Positions 8,403 to 16,743 of a stretch of DNA of 64,000 nt are shown piece after piece; positions within the stretch are counted from its first letter, which is position 1; each line of letters begins with the position of its first letter. The position numbers and the translations under genes are program-made. The DNA is from an uncultured Eubacteriales bacterium (lineage in GTDB: Bacteria; Bacillota; Clostridia; Lachnospirales; Lachnospiraceae): assembly GCA_949283695.1 (NCBI GenBank), contig CASDTX010000063.1, positions 1 through 64,000 of the forward strand, read 5' to 3'. Below the pieces are notes generated by a model. It was not told the origin of the DNA, did not search any database, and saw only the letters and a program-made list of their open reading frames with translations.

Positions 8403-9317
8403 TTATAACAATCCATTCCAGTATTGTTTGGCCAATGATATAAAGTATTCAGCAGGTTTGCTCAGGTAACTTCCGCGCTTATATGAAGCTGCCAGGTTCC
8501 AATGAGGATGCGTAGTCAGTGATAAGAATGTTACCCCTTTTATGTGCTCCATGGATTCTGAATCCGGTACGATACTGCAGCAGAGTTCAGAAGAGACCAT
8601 TGTCAATATGGTAGCCGCCCGGCTGGTCTCAAATAACACATTTGGGGTAAATCCGGCTTCGCGGAAAATCTGTTTGGTACATTCATAAATTGTAGAATCT
8701 TTATAGATTAAAGCAAAAGTGTCATCTTTAAATAAAGTTAATTCAACTTCGGGATATTTGGATTTTTTATTTTTTTTGGCTTTTTTGCCGGCAGGATGAT
8801 TTGACGGCACCACAAGGATAAGCTCTTCCTGGCAGATGGGGAGATAAGTGTCGCCAGTCTGCTGGTTTGGCTGAAGTGTTAAAAAACCGATATCAATTTC
8901 TCCCTTTGCAATAAGGTTCTGCTGAGAACGGACTGGGGTTTCTTTGACAGTTACAATGACTTCCGGATATCTTTTGTGGAAGACTGGATAAACGTGTGTA
9001 AACATATGGGATCCTCGTTCTGGCGGAAATCCAACTGTTAAAAATCCTTTTTGGTTGTTTACGGTATCCTGAAGCTGATGATAGGTTTCTTTTTTTATTC
9101 TTAAAATTTCATAAGCCCCGTTTAGATATATTTTCCCTGCTTCTGTGGGGATCCATCCGGTCCGAATTCTTTGGAATAATTGTGTTCCGATCTCCTTTTC
9201 TAAATGTAAAAGCTGTTGATTCAATGCGGATGGAGTAATAAATAATTTTTCTGCCGCATGAGTAACATTTCCTTCTTCGGCAATTTTAACAATGTATTCG
9301 ATTTCTTTTAAATTCAT
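8403..9317 (-). CDS. LysR-family transcriptional regulator
   Basis: 304 residues. N-terminal winged HTH (EIEYIVKIAEEGNVTHAAEK, then LFITPSALNQQLLHLE), followed by the periplasmic-binding-like LysR substrate domain. It is divergent from the IlvD-family/gntP operon (start 9559), with an AT-rich 240-base gap, and is the natural candidate activator of that operon. The effector is probably a sugar acid or an intermediate, which is inference from the neighbours. Confidence 0.9.
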   Translation of the reverse strand: MNLKEIEYIVKIAEEGNVTHAAEKLFITPSALNQQLLHLEKEIGTQLFQRIRTGWIPTEAGKIYLNGAYEILRIKKETYHQLQDTVNNQKGFLTVGFPPERGSHMFTHVYPVFHKRYPEVIVTVKETPVRSQQNLIAKGEIDIGFLTLQPNQQTGDTYLPICQEELILVVPSNHPAGKKAKKNKKSKYPEVELTLFKDDTFALIYKDSTIYECTKQIFREAGFTPNVLFETSRAATILTMVSSELCCSIVPDSESMEHIKGVTFLSLTTHPHWNLAASYKRGSYLSKPAEYFISLAKQYWNGLL

Positions 9318-9467
9318 AAGCGATATCCTTTGTGTATATTTGCTAAATTATAATCTACAACATACGAAATATCAAGCGTAAAAACGAATAAAATTAGAAA
9401 AATTAACAGAAGTATTAAAACTATTAAATTTACTTATTGTAAAAAGGCAGATATTATGAACTTGGAG

Positions 9468-9523
9468 TTGGTGTACAGCAAGGGGGAATAAGGCTGAAGC
9501 GGCGCTGCCCCCTTGTACACCAA
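9468..9523. promoter_or_regulatory. Paired operator-like inverted repeat before the IlvD-family gene
   Basis: TTGGTGTACA (9468-9477) plus a G-run, and later CCCCCTTGTACACCAA (9508-9523), form an inverted repeat with a 2-base bulge. Each arm contains the core GGTGTACA. The same core occurs at the GntR/FadR-type gene at 43637-43648 and, as GGTATACC, twice at 42816-42861. It could be an operator pair, or a hairpin in the leader, or both. Confidence 0.55.
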
Positions 9524-9558
9524 CGAGAAGCAAGGGATGGAAAAGGAGGAAGGAGAAA

Positions 9559-11262
9559 GTGAATCTTGAACAGGAATTTCAAGTGAAGGACAGCAAGTAC
9601 CGAAGCAGTACTTTAACAAACGGACTTGGGAAATCAGGCCAGAGGGCTCTTCTCTATGCAGCGGGAATGGACGACGAGGATATGAAAAAACCATTTGTTG
9701 CGGTGATCGGATCGTTTAGTGAGATGGTTCCTGGACATGTACACCTGAGGGAGCTTGCAGACTATGTAAAGCAAGGAGTTATTGAAGCGGGCGGAGTACC
9801 CAGACAGTCAGAAACGATAGCGATCTGTGACGGTCTGTGTCAGGGGCATAAAGGAATGTGCTATCCACTGGCAAGCAGAGATTTGATTGCGGACTCAGTG
9901 GAAATGGTGGCGGAAGCCCATCATTTCGATGCTATGGTCCTGCTTCCCGGCTGTGACAAGATTATTCCCGGTATGCTGATGGCGGCAGCAAGACTGGATA
10001 TCCCTGCAATTATTGTTCCCGGAGGGCCCATGATGCCGGGGAACGTGGGGGGAAATCCTCTGTTCTGCTCCAGTGAATTAAGAGAATATCCGGGACGTGT
10101 AGAAGCAGGAAAAGTAACCGTACAGGAAATGAAAGAAGCAGAAAGAGCGGCACTTCCGACTGTGGGAAGCTGTGCGCATCTGGGAACTGCAAATTCCATG
10201 TGTATGCTTACAGAAGTGCTTGGTATGGCACTCCCGGGAGCTGGTACAGCACCGGCAGTTTCAAATAAGAGAAAAAGAATCGCAAAAGCATCCGGCCGAC
10301 AGGTTATGGAAATGCTGAAAACAGGGCTGACTCCCAGAAAAATCTTAACGAGAGAAACTCTATTAAACGGAGTAGCCGGAGCAATGGCCACAGGCTCGTC
10401 CACGAATCTGGTACTTCATCTCATGGCGATTGCCCATGAAGCCGGAGTGGAATTAACATTGAATGATTTCGATGAGATCAGCAGAAAAGTACCGTTTATT
10501 TGTAATCTGCAGCCATCCGGGAAGTATCCGATCGTGTCATTGGATGCCAGCGGCGGTATTCCTGCGGTTATGAAAACAATAGAAGAACGGCTGCACAGCG
10601 ATGTACTTACTGTGACAGGAAAACAATGGAAAGAACAGCTGGAGAAGGTAAGCGTCTGTCCGGACGACGTGCTTCGAACGATGGAAAGTCCACAGAAGCC
10701 GGAAGGCGGAATCGCCGTTTTGTATGGAAATCTTGCGCCAAAAGGGGCTGTCGTAAAACAGTCAGGTGTCCGTGAGGATATGTACTATTTTAAAGGAAAA
10801 GCAAGGGTATTCAATTCCATGGAAGAGGCAGATGCTGCGGTCAGCGCGGATACCATTGAAAAAGGAACCGTTATTGTTATACGGTATGAGGGACCAAAAG
10901 GCGGCCCGGGAATGAGAGAGATGCTGTCAACAACAGCGTTGATCATGGGAAGAGGAATGGATACAGATTGTGCATTGATCACAGACGGCAGATTTTCAGG
11001 CGCGACGCATGGACCATGCATCGGTCATATCTCTCCGGAAGCGGCTGCAGGCGGTCCGATCGCTTTTGTTCAGGATGGAGATGAGATCGAGATTGATATC
11101 AACAACCGGACTTTGAAGATTGATGTATCAGAAGAGGAATTCGAAAAGAGAAAAAAAGACTGGGTACCGATTGTGAAACCGAGAAAGCCGGCACTGGCGA
11201 AATATGCTGCAATGGTCAGTTCAGCAGATACCGGAGCGGTGATTGATGTTTCGCAGCTGTAG
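9559..11262 (+). CDS. IlvD/Edd-family dehydratase (probable sugar-acid dehydratase)
   Basis: 567 residues, full length. GTG start at 9559 with AAGGAGGA at 9543-9550. It has the family hallmarks: SFSEMVPGHVHL, cluster cysteines C132 (PGCDKIIPG) and C205 (GSCAHLGTANSM), and the active-site region GRFSGATHGPCIGH. The family includes dihydroxy-acid dehydratase (branched-chain amino acid synthesis), 6-phosphogluconate dehydratase and aldonate dehydratases, all removing water with an FeS cluster. A gluconate-type permease follows 15 bases later, no ilv gene is nearby, and GSCAHL differs from the usual GSCSGM or GACGGM. I therefore favour an aldonate dehydratase, but IlvD activity cannot be excluded. 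Confidence 0.8.
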   Translation: MNLEQEFQVKDSKYRSSTLTNGLGKSGQRALLYAAGMDDEDMKKPFVAVIGSFSEMVPGHVHLRELADYVKQGVIEAGGVPRQSETIAICDGLCQGHKGMCYPLASRDLIADSVEMVAEAHHFDAMVLLPGCDKIIPGMLMAAARLDIPAIIVPGGPMMPGNVGGNPLFCSSELREYPGRVEAGKVTVQEMKEAERAALPTVGSCAHLGTANSMCMLTEVLGMALPGAGTAPAVSNKRKRIAKASGRQVMEMLKTGLTPRKILTRETLLNGVAGAMATGSSTNLVLHLMAIAHEAGVELTLNDFDEISRKVPFICNLQPSGKYPIVSLDASGGIPAVMKTIEERLHSDVLTVTGKQWKEQLEKVSVCPDDVLRTMESPQKPEGGIAVLYGNLAPKGAVVKQSGVREDMYYFKGKARVFNSMEEADAAVSADTIEKGTVIVIRYEGPKGGPGMREMLSTTALIMGRGMDTDCALITDGRFSGATHGPCIGHISPEAAAGGPIAFVQDGDEIEIDINNRTLKIDVSEEEFEKRKKDWVPIVKPRKPALAKYAAMVSSADTGAVIDVSQL

Positions 11263-11277
11263 GAAGGAGAAAAGAGG

Positions 11278-12654
11278 ATGAATCAGGAAACTCAAATGCT
11301 TATGGGCTTATTCTTAGGAATCGCTTTGATGATCGTATTGGTAATGAAGACGAAGACGCATACCTTTATCGCACTTCTTCTTGCAGCAGCAGTAGCAGGT
11401 TTAGTTGGCGGCATGGAACCGGCTGACGCAGTTTCGGCCATTTCGTCGGGCTTTGGAAATACACTGGCAAGTACCGGGATCATTATTGGCCTCGGTGTTA
11501 TGCTGGGAGGTGTCCTGGAGAAAACAGGAGCGGCAGAGCGCCTTGCTTACAGTGTGATTAAACTCATCGGGAGCGGGAAGGAAGAATGGGCGCTTGGTGT
11601 GACCGGCTGGATTGTTTCAATACCGGTATTTGCGGACTCTGCACTTGTAATTTTCCGTCCGCTGACAAAAGCTTTGTCAAGAGTGACTGGAAAATCAGTG
11701 ATCGGATTAGCGCTGGCGTTGGCGTGCGGACTTCAATGTACCCACACCATGGTGCCTCCGACTCCGGGACCGCTGACCGCAGCCGGAATGATGGGCGTAG
11801 ATGTAGGGCAGATGATACTGGTCGGCGCGGGGCTTTCCATACCGATTTTGATCGTATCCGTTCTTTATTCCAAGTGGATCGGGAAGAAAATCTATCAGAT
11901 TCCCAATATAGACGGTACCTATGACAGAAAAGAGTTTAAAGCAGAGTATATTAAGAAATTGAATGAGCTGGATTCTGTTATGAACGATAAAGATCTGCCG
12001 GGACTGCTTCCTTCCGTAGCTCCGATTGTCGTTCCGCTGATTCTGATCTTTCTGAAAACAGGAATCGGTCTTACCTCTATTGACAGTGGGATTTTATATT
12101 ATGTGATAAGTTTCCTTGGAGAACCAATTGTTGCATTGAGCATCGGAACAACACTTGCTGTGTATGGACTGGCCGGGAAGATGGGTCAGAAAGAACTCAT
12201 CGGGATTATGAATGAGAGTATAAAAGATACTGGTATTATTATGCTTATTACCGGTGCCGGCGGTGCTCTGGGAAATGTTGTAAAAGTAAGCGGTATTGGT
12301 GATGTCCTTGGTGAGATGGTTGTAAGCTGGCCGATCCCGGCAATTCTGATCCCGGTGATCATTGCCGCAATGATGAGGATCGCTCTGGGCTCTGCGACAG
12401 TTGCTATTACAACGGCAGCTTCATTGACAGCGCCGCTTCTCGGAGCACTTGGAATTGCTCCTGTAATTCTTGCCCAGGCATGTTGTATCGGCGCGTTTTC
12501 TTTTGGGTATTTTAACGACAGCGGGTTCTGGGTATTTAATGGAATGTTCGGTCTGTCAGAGATGAAAGACCAGCTAAGGTGCAAGACTGCTGTATCCATG
12601 ATTATGGCCGGTGTTGGCGTGGTTGAACTGCTCATATTAAATTTATTTTTGTGA
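11278..12654 (+). CDS. gntP: GntP-family gluconate/sugar-acid:H+ symporter
   Basis: 458 residues with about 12-14 hydrophobic segments. It carries the GntP signatures SIPVFADSALVIFRPL and THTMVPPTPGPLTAAG and the C-terminal CCIGAFSFGYFNDSGFW. It imports gluconate-like acids with protons. It is the last gene of the operon with the dehydratase, 15 bases behind it, with its own ribosome site (GGAAGGAG). Exact substrate specificity cannot be read from sequence; ketogluconate, idonate or glycerate are alternatives. Confidence 0.9.
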   Translation: MNQETQMLMGLFLGIALMIVLVMKTKTHTFIALLLAAAVAGLVGGMEPADAVSAISSGFGNTLASTGIIIGLGVMLGGVLEKTGAAERLAYSVIKLIGSGKEEWALGVTGWIVSIPVFADSALVIFRPLTKALSRVTGKSVIGLALALACGLQCTHTMVPPTPGPLTAAGMMGVDVGQMILVGAGLSIPILIVSVLYSKWIGKKIYQIPNIDGTYDRKEFKAEYIKKLNELDSVMNDKDLPGLLPSVAPIVVPLILIFLKTGIGLTSIDSGILYYVISFLGEPIVALSIGTTLAVYGLAGKMGQKELIGIMNESIKDTGIIMLITGAGGALGNVVKVSGIGDVLGEMVVSWPIPAILIPVIIAAMMRIALGSATVAITTAASLTAPLLGALGIAPVILAQACCIGAFSFGYFNDSGFWVFNGMFGLSEMKDQLRCKTAVSMIMAGVGVVELLILNLFL

Positions 12655-12679
12655 TGATAAATTGAAAACGGATTCAGAC

Positions 12680-12730
12680 GGGGCTGCCGCACGAATGATG
12701 ATTTATTTCATCCTTTCGTGCGGCAGCCCC
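12680..12730 (+). terminator. Long GC-rich hairpin after gntP
   Basis: Perfect 16-bp arms (12680-12695, 12715-12730) beginning GGGGCTGCCGCA. The tail is only weakly T-rich. A closely similar hairpin lies at 33518-33563. Confidence 0.7.
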
Positions 12731-12752
12731 TTACACTCAATTGGACAATGAT

Positions 12753-12881
12753 TTATTTAGGGCCTGGTATGTGACATTCCCGGTGGCCGACCCAATCGCC
12801 GGACAAATCGTGATCGCGGTTCTTTTTCGGCAGCGGTTCGCCCATTGCAAGCAGTGCTACTACCTGTTCCAGCCATATCAT
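12753..12881 (-). pseudogene. Remnant of a RelE/YafQ-family toxin
   Basis: Minus strand from the ATG at 12881 to the TAA at 12753-12755. The 42 residues include EQVVALLAMGEPLPKK, then RDHDLSGDW, then HRECHI. This is the core of YafQ/RelE-type mRNA interferases (usual pattern: LPEKYRDH-x-L-x-G-x-W-x-x-RECH-x-x-PDWLL). The N-terminal half is missing and the catalytic C-terminal strand is lost: it stops at IPGPK where PDWLLVY would be expected. There is no antitoxin gene next to it. It is a dead fragment left between gntP and the LysR gene. Confidence 0.75.
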
Positions 12882-12921
12882 CAACCCCTTTCTGCTGGCG
12901 CTTTTAGTATATGCTATTTTT

Positions 12922-13827
12922 TTAATTCTTTTTGTATTCTTGGAGGAACCTCTTTTTCCCTTCAGATAAAAGTAACTCCATGAAAGCCTGTATATTCGGC
13001 GTCAGGTATTTCCGCTTGTGATAGATGAGGTTCAGATCACGGTACAGAGGCTGGGCAAGGGGGACGGTGCAGACGGTCCCTTCTTCGAGATCTTTCTGAA
13101 CCAGCAGGCGGGGAAGTACAGCTACGCCCAGGTTCTCGGCCACCCCGCGGACGATGGCCTGCGTGCTGGAACTCTCCCAGAGCGGGCGGACGCTGATGCC
13201 GAGGACCGCGAAGCAGGCGTCCAGGATCTCCCGTCCGGCGCTGCCCCTCTCCCGCATGAGGAAGGGAAATTGTGCCATCTGCTCCAGCGTGATTTCCTCA
13301 TATGCTGTCAGAGGATGTCCCGGGGGAAGGATGGCGCATAAAGCGTCTTTGGAGAATGGAATCGGGAGAAGATCCGGATGCTCCGGCTGGGTTTCAATCA
13401 GCCCGAGATCAATTTCGTTATTCAGGATCTGCTGCTCAATGGCCGCGGATTGGCGGATCGTCACCTCGGCCCGAAGGTCGGGAAAGCGTTCCTGATATTT
13501 CTTCAGCAGAGGCGGGAGAAGATGAGTTCCGATGGTGATGCTGGCACCGATGCGGATCGTTCCCAGAGTATCCCAGTTGCGGATCTTGGTCTCCATTTCT
13601 TCAAATACCGAGACGATGTGCAGTGCATATCCATAGAATTCCCGTCCGCATTCGGTGGGAGAGATGCGGCGTCCGATTCGCTCGAACAGCTGAATTCCAT
13701 AATAATCCTCCAGTTCCCTGACCGCAGTGCTGACCGAAGGCTGAGCCAGGTGCAGCTCTTCTGCTGCCCGGGTGATATTGCTGTGCCGGAATACAGAGAC
13801 AAAGATTTTCATATGGCGCAGAGTCAT
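12922..13827 (-). CDS. LysR-family regulator of the ChrA pair
   Basis: 301 residues with an N-terminal LysR HTH (FRHSNITRAAEELHLAQPSV, then STAVRELEDYYG) and a C-terminal effector domain. It is divergent from the two chrA genes with a 114-base AT-rich gap that contains several dyads of AT type. This arrangement of a LysR gene next to paired half-size ChrA genes is also known from Bacillus (ywrC-ywrB-ywrA-like). It probably controls the transporter. The effector is unknown. Confidence 0.9.
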   Translation of the reverse strand: MTLRHMKIFVSVFRHSNITRAAEELHLAQPSVSTAVRELEDYYGIQLFERIGRRISPTECGREFYGYALHIVSVFEEMETKIRNWDTLGTIRIGASITIGTHLLPPLLKKYQERFPDLRAEVTIRQSAAIEQQILNNEIDLGLIETQPEHPDLLPIPFSKDALCAILPPGHPLTAYEEITLEQMAQFPFLMRERGSAGREILDACFAVLGISVRPLWESSSTQAIVRGVAENLGVAVLPRLLVQKDLEEGTVCTVPLAQPLYRDLNLIYHKRKYLTPNIQAFMELLLSEGKKRFLQEYKKN

Positions 13828-13941
13828 AGAGGAACCCTCCTATATAATGAAAATATTATATATTTTATAGAATAATAGTATTATACATATAAATCAAGAA
13901 GAACTATACTGTAAAAGGGAACGATCCGGAGGTGAATCAAC

Positions 13942-14508
13942 ATGGAGAAAAGAAGAAATGTGCTTTTGAAATTATTTGTTTCCGCTCTGTATCTGAGCGC
14001 ATTTACGTTTGGCGGCGGATATGTCATCGTCACATTGATGAAGAAAAAGTTCGTAGACGAATATCACTGGATTGCGGAGGATGAAATGCTGGATCTGATC
14101 GCTATTGCCCAGTCGTCTCCGGGGGCCGTCGCGGTGAACGGGGCCATTGTGACCGGATATAAACTGGCGGGAATCGCAGGAGCCGTCACAGCGGTGACTG
14201 CCACGATTCTTCCGCCGTTTCTTGTGATTTCTCTGATTTCGGTCTTTTATCAGGTGTTTCAGGACAGCTTCCTGATCAGCCGGATGCTGGAGGGGATGCA
14301 GGCCGGAGTAGGCGCCGTGATTGCGGCAGTGGTATTTGAGATGGCAGAGGGCGTTGTCAGGGGGAAGGATCCGCTGTCTGCAGCGGTTATGATTCTTGCG
14401 TTTGCAGCGGCCTGTTTGTTCGGGGTAAACGTGATCTATATCGTGCTTGTCTGCGGGGGAATCGGACTGCTGAGAACGGGGATGCGGAAAGGTAGGGAGA
14501 AGAGATGA
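13942..14508 (+). CDS. chrA: Half-size ChrA-family transporter, subunit 1
   Basis: 188 residues, one CHR domain with about five or six hydrophobic segments and the signature TFGGGYVIVTLMKK near the N-terminus. Short ChrA proteins occur as pairs that together make the equivalent of one long ChrA. The family exports chromate or moves related oxyanions. It overlaps its partner by 4 bases (ATGA). Ribosome site CGGAGGTG precedes the ATG at 13942. Confidence 0.9.
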   Translation: MEKRRNVLLKLFVSALYLSAFTFGGGYVIVTLMKKKFVDEYHWIAEDEMLDLIAIAQSSPGAVAVNGAIVTGYKLAGIAGAVTAVTATILPPFLVISLISVFYQVFQDSFLISRMLEGMQAGVGAVIAAVVFEMAEGVVRGKDPLSAAVMILAFAAACLFGVNVIYIVLVCGGIGLLRTGMRKGREKR

Positions 14509-15071
14509 GGATCTGTCTGGAACTGTTCTGGAGTTTTCTTAAGATCGGGCTGTTCAGCTTCGGCGGCGGATATGCCGCGATGCCGCTGATCCAGGGAGAG
14601 GTTGTCACGAGCCGCAGCTGGCTCAGCATGAAAGAGTTTACGGATCTGGTTACGATCTCGCAGATGACCCCGGGGCCCATCGCGGTCAACTCCGCTACAT
14701 TTGTAGGGATCAAAATCGCCGGACTGCCGGGTGCGCTGGCTGCCACCGCAGGATGTATCCTTCCGTCCTGCATCATTGTGACGCTGCTGGCAAAGCTGTA
14801 TATGCGGTACCGGAACATGGATGTCCTTCAGGGGATTCTGGCCACGCTCAGACCGGCTGTCGTCGCTTTGATCGCGTCAGCCGGAGTGTCGATCCTGATC
14901 ACGGCATTCTGGGGGAGCCAGGGAACGATAGAACTCGCGAAGACAGACTGGCTCATGGCAGCAATATTCGCCGCCGCACTGGTGCTGCTGCGCAGGTTTC
15001 GGATGAATCCGATCCTGGTAATGATTCTGGCAGGGGCGGTAAATACTGCAGTGTCTGCGCTGGGAGGCTGA
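14505..15071 (+). CDS. chrA: Half-size ChrA-family transporter, subunit 2
   Basis: 188 residues with the CHR signature SFGGGYAAMPLIQGE and the conserved MTPGPIAVNSATFVG. Same length as subunit 1 and translationally coupled to it. The pair probably forms an antiparallel heterodimer, as proposed for other two-gene ChrA systems. A 16-base perfect palindrome (15072-15087) follows its stop codon directly. Confidence 0.9.
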   Translation: MRICLELFWSFLKIGLFSFGGGYAAMPLIQGEVVTSRSWLSMKEFTDLVTISQMTPGPIAVNSATFVGIKIAGLPGALAATAGCILPSCIIVTLLAKLYMRYRNMDVLQGILATLRPAVVALIASAGVSILITAFWGSQGTIELAKTDWLMAAIFAAALVLLRRFRMNPILVMILAGAVNTAVSALGG

Positions 15072-15148
15072 CGTCTGACGTCAGACGCGCGCGGCGCAGC
15101 CTTCCGGGCAGTGCGGATGGGAACGGAAACCCCTGTTCACGGATCCGG

Positions 15149-15193
15149 CGGTACAGGAATGAACGGTACAAGAATAAACGGTACAGGAATGAA
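15149..15193 (+). repeat. Three 15-bp tandem repeats
   Basis: CGGTACAGGAATGAA, CGGTACAAGAATAAA and CGGTACAGGAATGAA follow one another without gaps at 15149, 15164 and 15179. They are part of the 308-base gap between chrA and the LacI-type gene. No open frame of note crosses it. Confidence 0.85.
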
Positions 15194-15224
15194 TCTTGTG
15201 CCTGCCTGTCAAATGTAGTAGAAT

Positions 15225-15332
15225 GAAACTGCATCCCGGGAGCAGGAGCGAAATTGCAGCAGAAGGAAACTGCATCCCGGGAACAGGAGCGAAATTGCAG
15301 CAGAAGGAAACTGCGTTCCGGGAACAGGAGCG
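15225..15332 (+). repeat. 2.6 copies of a 41-bp tandem repeat
   Basis: Copies begin at 15225, 15266 and 15307 with GAAACTGCATCCCGGGA or a close variant. Spacing is exactly 41 bases; the third copy is partial. Each unit contains the SmaI-like CCCGGG palindrome and a GAAATTGCAGC half that can pair with GAAACTGCA-type sequence. Function unknown; it could fold into repeated hairpins in the leader of the downstream LacI-type gene. Confidence 0.85.
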
Positions 15333-15379
15333 TAATCCGGACGGTAATTCACGAACAGAGACGAAAGTGGTAGAAGAAG

Positions 15380-16414
15380 ATGACGATAAAGGAGATCGCG
15401 CAGCTTGCAGGGGTGTCCAGCGCTGCTGTATCAAGATATTTAAACGGCGGGTACGTCAGTGAAGAGAAGAAAGAACAGATCAAGAAGGTAATCCAGGAGA
15501 CCGGCTACCAGCCTTCTGCGCAGGCCCGGATCCTGCGGACGAAGAAGGCGTGTCTTGTGGGCGTTGTGGTGCCGAAGATTAATTCGGAGTCGATCAGCAG
15601 GGTAACTGCCGGGATCGAGCAGGTGATTTCCCGCCGGGGATATCAGATGCTTCTTGCCAGTACGGACAATAATCCGGAGAAGGAGATTACCTATCTGAAG
15701 CTGTTTGAGAATTATCCGGTGGACGGGATCATCCTGATCGGAACGGTTATCACGGGTGAACACCGGAAATTCCTGAAGAGCACGAAGGTTCCCGTGGTAG
15801 TGGTGGGCCAGTACACCAAATATGCCAACTGTATCTACCATGATGATTATGGGGCAGGAAAGGCGATGGGAAGGATTGCGGCGCAGGCGGCTGACGGCGG
15901 GAAGGTGGCTTATATTGGGGTTACCAGAGAAGATAAGGCGGTAGGAATCTCACGCATGGACGGTTTCTGCGCAGGTATGAAGGCAGCCGGAGCCGAGCTG
16001 AGTGAGGATTATATCAGACAGGCCGAGTTCACAATGGATTCCGGATACCAGGCCGCGCTGGAACTTCTGGAAGAGAAGAAGGATATCCGGGTCATATCCT
16101 GCGCGACCGATACCATTGCGGCGGGAGCCATTGAGGCCCTGCTTTCCCACAGCCGGAGAGAGATCCCGAAGGAAGCGGAAAACGCAGGCGGCCGGATGCA
16201 GTATATTCTGAGCAGCTCGCCGGTTCAAGTGACTGGGTTTGGTGATAACCAGCTGCTCAAAGCCGTGACCGGAGGCATTCCCACGGTGCATTTTGGCTAC
16301 AAGACGAGCGGAATCCGCGGGGCGGAGCTGCTGTTGGATGTGATTGAGAGAGGGGAGAAGATCCCCATTGAGATGAAACTCGGATTCCGGGTGGTAGAGA
16401 AAGAGAACCCTTAA
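15380..16414 (+). CDS. scrR: LacI-family repressor, probable sucrose operon regulator
   Basis: 344 residues. N-terminal LacI HTH (TIKEIAQLAGVSSAAVSRYL with the hinge YQPSAQARILRT), then a periplasmic-binding-type sugar domain. It lies directly upstream of the sucrose PTS and GH32 genes on the same strand. Two CG-centred operator-like sites, at 16491 and 16704, flank the intervening gap and would suit autoregulation and looping. The ribosome site (AGAAGAAG) is weak. Likely effector: fructose or sucrose-6-phosphate, by analogy to ScrR. Confidence 0.85.
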   Translation: MTIKEIAQLAGVSSAAVSRYLNGGYVSEEKKEQIKKVIQETGYQPSAQARILRTKKACLVGVVVPKINSESISRVTAGIEQVISRRGYQMLLASTDNNPEKEITYLKLFENYPVDGIILIGTVITGEHRKFLKSTKVPVVVVGQYTKYANCIYHDDYGAGKAMGRIAAQAADGGKVAYIGVTREDKAVGISRMDGFCAGMKAAGAELSEDYIRQAEFTMDSGYQAALELLEEKKDIRVISCATDTIAAGAIEALLSHSRREIPKEAENAGGRMQYILSSSPVQVTGFGDNQLLKAVTGGIPTVHFGYKTSGIRGAELLLDVIERGEKIPIEMKLGFRVVEKENP

Positions 16415-16445
16415 AGTGGAACACATTTTAAGGGTTCTCTTTCTC
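16397..16445 (+). terminator. Terminator after the LacI-type gene
   Basis: Perfect 16-bp arms (16397-16412, 16430-16445); the left arm is the 3' end of the coding region. The right arm ends TTCTCTTTCTC. It separates the repressor transcript from the PTS promoter. Confidence 0.8.
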
Positions 16446-16490
16446 TTGCGGATCTTCTTAGGGAGAAAACCGCTTTTCTGTCGATAAATA

Positions 16491-16504
16491 TGATATCGAT
16501 TTCT
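16491..16504. promoter_or_regulatory. Upstream LacI-type operator candidate
   Basis: TGATATCGATTTCT, a CG-centred dyad typical of LacI-family operators, 213 bases upstream of a similar site at 16704. This spacing would allow repressor looping. Function is inferred. Confidence 0.5.
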
Positions 16505-16660
16505 TATTTTCTGAGCAGAGTTTTCACAATATAAGGGTTGATCATTTGGGGCCTTAAAGGTGAAAAACGAGGTTTGCATTTGATTAAAATTCTTTTAAAT
16601 TCCATTATTATAGTGCAATATAGACAAAAATGCGGGCGCAAAATCAGTGAAAATTCCCAC

Positions 16661-16718
16661 TTTACAAATACTGCCTGTAAAGGTATTATTTAGACAGAAA
16701 ATATGAAATCGATTACAG
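16661..16718 (+). promoter_or_regulatory. scrA promoter with operator
   Basis: -35 TTTACA (16661-16666), 17-base spacer, -10 TATTAT (16684-16689). The start of transcription would be near 16696. A LacI-type dyad TGAAATCGATTACAG (16704-16718) lies just downstream, where a repressor would block RNA polymerase. Confidence 0.75.
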
Positions 16719-16743
16719 ATTTCTGAATGGAAGGAGAGTTATT

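Noticed and set aside
12741-12983. 80-codon plus-strand frame after gntP
   Set aside because: It is the shadow of the toxin remnant and the end of the LysR gene on the other strand.
15225-15332. CRISPR array
   Set aside because: The 41-bp units are contiguous with no variable spacers, and no cas gene is near.
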